Part shown: positions 60,054 through 64,000 of the stretch, in pieces
Layout: each line of letters starts with the position of its first letter
Position numbering within the stretch: position 1 is the stretch's first letter
DNA from: an uncultured Porphyromonadaceae bacterium
GTDB lineage: Bacteria > Bacteroidota > Bacteroidia > Bacteroidales > Muribaculaceae
NCBI GenBank assembly: GCA_937989585.1
Contig: CALKRW010000021.1
Location: forward strand, 1 to 64,000
Direction: 5' to 3'
DNA length: 64,000 nucleotides
Translations under genes and position numbers: made by a program
The notes under the pieces: model-generated
What the model saw: only the letters and a program-made list of their open reading frames with translations
Database searches by the model: none
Told to the model about the DNA's origin: nothing

Positions 60054-61319
60054 ATGACACGGAAAGATTTCGAAATAATGGCCCCCGTAGGCTCCTTCGA
60101 GTCTCTGCACGCCGCAATAGCCGCGGGCGCGGACGCCGTATACTTCGGTGTAGGGGAACTCAACATGAGGGCCCGCTCCAGCCTAAACTTCACCCTAGAC
60201 GACCTCGCCGCCATCGTCGCCGAATGCCGCCAGAACGGCATCCGCACCTACCTCACCCTCAACATCGTCCTGTTCGACAACGAGATGGACGCCGCGCACG
60301 CCGCACTAGTTGCTGCCCGCGATGCCGGAATCTCGGCAATAATAGCCTCCGACATAGCGGCGATAATGATGGCCCGCGAACTGGGCCTCGAGGTACACAT
60401 CTCCACTCAGGCAAACATCACCAACTACGAGGCCGTGCGATTCTATGCCCGGTACGCCGACGTCATGGTCCTTGCCCGCGAACTCAACCTCGGGCAGGTG
60501 GCCGAAATCTCACGCCGGATTGCGGAAGATGACCTGCGCGGTCCCTCAGGGCGCCGCGTCCGTCTCGAGATGTTCTGCCACGGCGCCCTCTGCATGGCCA
60601 CTTCCGGCAAGTGCTACATGTCGCTCCACGAGATGAACTCATCGGCGAACCGCGGCTCATGCACACAGATCTGCCGACGGGCCTACGACCTCACCGACCG
60701 CGAGACCGGCGAGCAACTCACTGTCGACGGTCCCTACATAATGTCTCCAAAGGACCTCAAGACCATACACTTTCTCAACAAGATGGTCGACGCAGGCGTC
60801 ACGGTATTCAAGATCGAGGGCCGCGCGCGCGGTCCGGAATACGTCCGCGAGACCGTCGACACATACTCCCTCGCCCTTTCGGCCATATGCGACGGCACAT
60901 ACAGCGACGAACTGGTCAGCGCCCTTGACGCGCGTCTCGAGAAAATCTTCAACCGTGGATTCTGGAACGGCTATTACCTCGGCCAGCGTCTCGGCGAATG
61001 GTCCTCGCACTACGGGTCGTCGGCGACACGCGTCAAGCAGTACTGCGCCAAGGCCGTCAAATACTTCTCCCGCCTCGGCGTAGGCGAGTTCCTCATGGAG
61101 GCCGGCGAACTCAATGTCGGTGACGAAGTTGTCCTGACAGGTCCTACCACCGGTGCCCTTATATTTAAGGTGGAGGAAATACGCGTCGACCTCAAGGCCG
61201 TACCGAAAGCCGTAAAAGGCGACGCCTTCTCAATACCTGTTCCCGCAAAAGTCAGGCCCGCCGACCGTCTCTACCGCTGGGCCGAGACCGAGAAATCTCC
61301 ACGCCACACACGCTTCTGA
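60054..61319 (+). CDS. U32 family peptidase-like protein (tRNA hydroxylation type)
   Basis: The ATG at 60054 gives 421 residues (MTRKDFEIMAPVGSFESL). The conserved LEMFCHGALCMATSGKCYMS plus GSCTQICRR segments hold four Cys as in U32 proteins, which bind an iron-sulfur cluster. Relatives such as TrhP/YegQ act in tRNA uridine hydroxylation; others are annotated as collagenase-like proteases. The exact activity is uncertain. A C-terminal beta domain (about 320-400) is present. Confidence 0.9.
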   Translation: MTRKDFEIMAPVGSFESLHAAIAAGADAVYFGVGELNMRARSSLNFTLDDLAAIVAECRQNGIRTYLTLNIVLFDNEMDAAHAALVAARDAGISAIIASDIAAIMMARELGLEVHISTQANITNYEAVRFYARYADVMVLARELNLGQVAEISRRIAEDDLRGPSGRRVRLEMFCHGALCMATSGKCYMSLHEMNSSANRGSCTQICRRAYDLTDRETGEQLTVDGPYIMSPKDLKTIHFLNKMVDAGVTVFKIEGRARGPEYVRETVDTYSLALSAICDGTYSDELVSALDARLEKIFNRGFWNGYYLGQRLGEWSSHYGSSATRVKQYCAKAVKYFSRLGVGEFLMEAGELNVGDEVVLTGPTTGALIFKVEEIRVDLKAVPKAVKGDAFSIPVPAKVRPADRLYRWAETEKSPRHTRF

Positions 61320-61366
61320 CCTATTCATCCTCGTAACTCGTCACTCTGACCTAACACCTTCCCCCG

Positions 61367-61663
61367 ATGACAAACAAAGCCGTAGACTGGTGTCGCCGTT
61401 ATATTTCCATCACAGGCTTAATCCTGATTGGTGCCATATGCTACATGGCATTCTTTCAGGAAAATTCAGTCTCGCGAATCTATGCCAACAAAAAGCAGAT
61501 CGACTCTCTCGAACTCGCAATCAAGGCCAACCGCGACACCATGCTGCTCTACCTTGACCTCAACCGGCGCCTCGACAACAGGGACCCCGAGATCATCGAG
61601 CGCATAGTCCGCGAGAACCACGGCATGAATCTCCCCAACGAAGACGTATATATCGTCGACTGA
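61367..61663 (+). CDS. FtsB/DivIC-like septum formation initiator
   Basis: The 98-residue protein has one N-terminal membrane segment (ITGLILIGAICYMAFF), then a coiled-coil (IYANKKQIDSLELAIKANRD) and the RENHGMNLPNEDVYIV motif that matches the FtsB/DivIC family. It bridges to FtsL and FtsQ at the division site. It lies 47 bases after the U32 gene. Confidence 0.88.
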   Translation: MTNKAVDWCRRYISITGLILIGAICYMAFFQENSVSRIYANKKQIDSLELAIKANRDTMLLYLDLNRRLDNRDPEIIERIVRENHGMNLPNEDVYIVD

Positions 61664-61721
61664 ACCACCACTGTCTAATCTTCCGCGCTGCCGCGGGCAA
61701 CCTTATCCCCGAAAATTTGTT

Positions 61722-62126
61722 ATGACTAAAGACAAACTCATAAACGCCATCTCCATATCCGGCCTCTGCATCGTGGCCATAGGCGCGCTTCTTCCGCTAA
61801 TACTCGGCCCGCAGTCTGTTGCCGCAAGGGTCATCCTTTCTGCCGGAGCCGCAATCCTGCTCACAGGCCGTCTGTTCACCCCCTACCGCGGAAAGATCTT
61901 CCGAGTCAAGCGTCTGTTCGTCATCGAGAAGTGGGCCGCACTATTCTTCTGTACCGCCGCTTTCTTCATGTGGTACTCCGACAATCCCCGCGAATGGGTG
62001 GTCTTCCTTCTCGCCGGAGCCTTCATCCAGCTGTACACCTCAATAGCGATTCCCCGCGTCGAGAACAAGGCAATCAGGGACGACGACGCCAAAAGACAGG
62101 CAAAGAAGCACAGAGGCGAGCAATGA
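61722..62126 (+). CDS. Hypothetical four-helix membrane protein
   Basis: The 134-residue protein has about four membrane segments (about 10-30, 35-52, 70-90, 95-110) and a basic C-terminal tail (DDDAKRQAKKHRGEQ). No family is recognised with certainty. Conserved-looking residues are few. It lies between the FtsB-like and mscL genes in the same direction, 58 bases after the former, so it may be co-transcribed. Confidence 0.65.
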   Translation: MTKDKLINAISISGLCIVAIGALLPLILGPQSVAARVILSAGAAILLTGRLFTPYRGKIFRVKRLFVIEKWAALFFCTAAFFMWYSDNPREWVVFLLAGAFIQLYTSIAIPRVENKAIRDDDAKRQAKKHRGEQ

Positions 62127-62172
62127 CTCCTGTCCACAAACTTTAAACACAACCTCATAAAACACTACGACA

Positions 62173-62601
62173 ATGCGCAAATTCTTCCAGGAATTCAAAG
62201 ACTTTGCCATGAAAGGCAACGTCATCGACATGGCTGTCGGCGTTATCATCGGCGCAGCATTCGGCAAAATAGTATCCTCACTCGTCGACGACATCATCAT
62301 GCCCGGCATAGGCGTCCTCACCGGGGGTGCCGACTTCAAGGACCTCCGCTTCATGATACAGGCCGCATCCGACGGCAAGGAGGCTGTCTACATCCAGTGG
62401 GGCTCGTTTGTCCAGACCATCGTCGACTTCCTCATCATAGCATTCTGTATCTTCGTCGCCATCCGCTTCGTCAACCGCCTCCACAAGCAGAAGAAGGAAG
62501 AAGTTCAGGAAGAAGCCGCTCCCGCCGGCCCGACACAGGAGGAACTCCTCACCGAGATCCGCGACCTCCTTGCCAGGCAGCAGGAATGCCCCAAGAAATA
62601 A
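62173..62601 (+). CDS. mscL: Large-conductance mechanosensitive channel MscL
   Basis: The 142-residue protein matches MscL from its start ([16 protein letters not shown], then [18 protein letters not shown]). The pore helix is followed by a periplasmic loop, second membrane segment and a basic cytoplasmic helix. It releases solutes when membrane tension is high. It sits directly against aroK: the aroK ATG is the next base after the mscL stop. Confidence 0.96.
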   Translation: MRKFFQEFKDFAMKGNVIDMAVGVIIGAAFGKIVSSLVDDIIMPGIGVLTGGADFKDLRFMIQAASDGKEAVYIQWGSFVQTIVDFLIIAFCIFVAIRFVNRLHKQKKEEVQEEAAPAGPTQEELLTEIRDLLARQQECPKK

Positions 62602-63132
62602 ATGACTCCCATATATCTCATCGGCTTCATGGCCGCGGGCAAGACCACGCTTGGACGTGCCCTGGCACAACGTCTCGGACGTGAGTTCATCGACACCGAC
62701 CGCGAAATCGAGGCCGCGACAGGAATGACCGTCAGCGAGATTTTTGCCAACGCCGGCGAGGACACCTTCCGCAGCCTCGAGAAACAACTCATACACGACA
62801 TAGCCGCCGGCAGCGGCGGCTATGTCGTGGCTTGCGGAGGCGGCACACCACTACGGCGCGAGAACATGGAGACGATGCTTGCTTCGGGCACAGTAGTATG
62901 GCTCCAGACTTCCGAGGCCGTGATACTGCGCCGCCTCGCACTCGCCCCCGGCACTCGCCCTCTGGTCGACGGCAGGTCGCCCGACGAACTGCGCGAATAC
63001 GTTCACGCCACGGTCATCGCCCGCACCCCCGCATACTCACTCGCGCACGCTGTCTTCGACTCCTCGCGGCTCGAGTCAATCGAGCAGATTCGCGATTCGG
63101 TCGACGAATTCATCACCCGATTCCGATTGTAA
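62602..63132 (+). CDS. aroK: Shikimate kinase
   Basis: The 176-residue protein has the P-loop GFMAAGKTT, a substrate-binding DTDREIE, the ACGGGTPLRR segment and a lid around GTRPLVDG. It phosphorylates shikimate for aromatic amino acid synthesis. Its start codon abuts the mscL stop. Confidence 0.95.
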   Translation: MTPIYLIGFMAAGKTTLGRALAQRLGREFIDTDREIEAATGMTVSEIFANAGEDTFRSLEKQLIHDIAAGSGGYVVACGGGTPLRRENMETMLASGTVVWLQTSEAVILRRLALAPGTRPLVDGRSPDELREYVHATVIARTPAYSLAHAVFDSSRLESIEQIRDSVDEFITRFRL

Positions 63133-63178
63133 ACGCCGACAGGCCCATCGTACGAACCTTAAGAAAATCCTCACATCC

Positions 63179-64000
63179 ATGCCTGCACCTACACCACTTG
63201 AGCAACTCGCCGAAGTAGCCGCCCCGCACCGATACATCACACTGGGCATCCCGTCCCCGCAGGGCAGCGGCCCGCGCCGCTTCATACTCACCCCCGAAGC
63301 CATAGGTATGCTCTCCGCCTCAGGCATAGAGGTGCGCCTCGAGTCAGGTGCCGGTCAGACCATACATTACGATGACGCCCGCTATGCAGCCTCCGGCGCA
63401 CGTATCTGCGACCGCCGGACCGTTCTCGGAAGCGACATCGTCCTGCACCTCCCGGCTCTTCCGCTTGCCGACGCGCGCATGATGCGCCGCGGAGCCATGC
63501 TCCTCACCCTCCTGAACTCCGACACGGCCGATCCACGCACCATAGGCGAACTCATATCACGCTCTGTCATAGCCCTGGCCCTTGACCTCGTCCGCGACAC
63601 ATCGGGCAACAGGCCTTTCGCCGACATCCTCAGCGAGGTCGACGCTCTCGCCGCCATCACCCTCGCCGCGGCCGCCCTCGCGGATCCCACCTCGGGCAAG
63701 GGCATCCTTCTTGGCGGCATCCCCGGAATCGTACCCTGCGAAGTCACAGTCATAGGCGCAGGCATACCGGGCCGAGCCGCGGCACGGGCCGCCATCGGCA
63801 CCGGAGCCACCGTACGCATATTCGACAACGACATCTATGCCCTGAGGGAGACAGCAGCATCTCTTCCCGCCCATGCCATCGCCTCCATCCTCAACCCGCG
63901 TGTGCTGACATCGGCCCTGCGCACCGCCGACATCGTCGTAGCCACCGTACCTGCCGACATATCCTCCGACATGGTCGGCGCCATGAAACTCGGGACCATC
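63179..64000 (+). CDS. Alanine dehydrogenase-like protein, 5' part (cut by window end)
   Basis: The open frame from the ATG at 63179 runs 274 codons to the window edge without a stop. The N-terminal half resembles the AlaDh/PNT N domain (LTPEAIGMLSASGIEV). The second half holds the Rossmann motif VIGAGIPGRAAARAAIGTGATVRIF, with the GxGxxG turn and an acidic residue (Asp in DND) at the adenosine-ribose position, which favours NAD. It probably oxidises L-alanine to pyruvate. A transhydrogenase alpha subunit is the main alternative. Confidence 0.78.
   Translation, partial: MPAPTPLEQLAEVAAPHRYITLGIPSPQGSGPRRFILTPEAIGMLSASGIEVRLESGAGQTIHYDDARYAASGARICDRRTVLGSDIVLHLPALPLADARMMRRGAMLLTLLNSDTADPRTIGELISRSVIALALDLVRDTSGNRPFADILSEVDALAAITLAAAALADPTSGKGILLGGIPGIVPCEVTVIGAGIPGRAAARAAIGTGATVRIFDNDIYALRETAASLPAHAIASILNPRVLTSALRTADIVVATVPADISSDMVGAMKLGTI

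Noticed and set aside
1..64000. CRISPR array, insertion sequence, prophage or known defence system
   Set aside because: No regularly spaced direct repeats, transposase or integrase motifs, or Cas-, restriction- or CBASS-like genes were seen.

Overview
The window looks like a chromosomal segment of a Bacteroidales bacterium, most likely from the Muribaculaceae (S24-7) or a close gut relative. The evidence is: promoters of the Bacteroidetes type (TTTG, about 19-20 bases, then TAnnTTTG) before rpsA, the rhamnose operon and a tRNA; weak or absent Shine-Dalgarno sites with A/T-rich leaders; a SusC/SusD/SusE/SusF-type outer-membrane set; lipoproteins of the DUF4836 and DUF2807 types; and a high-GC coding style. 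The genus-level placement is inference.

Layout. 1-9.4 kb (+) is housekeeping: rpsA with its own promoter, long leader and strong terminator, a cytidylate-kinase-like protein, an esterase, recF, a DUF721/DciA-like protein, mutS and an rRNA m5C methyltransferase. 9.4-12.6 kb holds a cytoplasmic-looking GH3 glycosidase and a DUF2807 lipoprotein. 12.6-13.5 kb is a gene-free stretch rich in palindromes, ending in tRNA-Gln(TTG) and a two-way terminator. 13.75-20.3 kb (-) is a complete L-rhamnose operon (rhaM, rhaB, rhaA, rhaT, rhaD) plus a two-domain SGNH acetylesterase. It is read from a promoter that interlocks with the one for a divergent mgtC/beta-propeller pair (20.5-22.7 kb). 22.8-30.2 kb (-) is a susC-susD-susE-susF-like glycan uptake set without any glycosidase or regulator beside it. 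30.2-30.8 kb is non-coding but carries an intrinsic terminator, so it may encode a small RNA. 30.8-34.4 kb (-) is a two-gene unit: a membrane-anchored Ser/Thr kinase followed by an LtaS-type sulfatase-fold phosphotransferase.

34.5-38.5 kb (+) carries a small unknown protein, a cyclophilin lipoprotein, an M16 peptidase and hflX. 38.6-43.6 kb (+) is the least understood part: a DUF4836-type lipoprotein behind a 23-base palindrome, then a related-looking lipoprotein co-directional with an unusual ABC ATPase (no switch histidine) and an FtsX/MacB-like permease. 43.7-47.7 kb has slyD with a cysteine-rich tail, a tiny lipoprotein, a structured intergenic region, a glycosyltransferase whose promoter abuts its start codon, and an MscS channel. 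47.7-55.2 kb (-) has a DUF1573 protein, a phosphodiester-glycosidase-domain surface protein, yidC and pyrG. 55.5-64 kb (+) has a C69 peptidase, a flippase-like membrane protein, an LptE-like lipoprotein, an unknown linker protein, secG, a U32 protein, an FtsB/DivIC-like protein, a small membrane protein, mscL, aroK and the start of an alanine-dehydrogenase-like gene cut by the window end.

Functionally, the accessory content is about plant or host glycan use (rhamnose, acetylated rhamnogalacturonan, Sus-type uptake) and envelope biogenesis (LptE, YidC, SecG, lipoprotein/ABC unit). No CRISPR array, insertion sequence, prophage or recognisable defence system is visible. The best candidates for undescribed biology are the lipoprotein/ABC/permease unit at 38.5-43.6 kb, the kinase-sulfatase pair at 30.8-34.4 kb, and the two structured intergenic regions at 30.5 and 45.0 kb.
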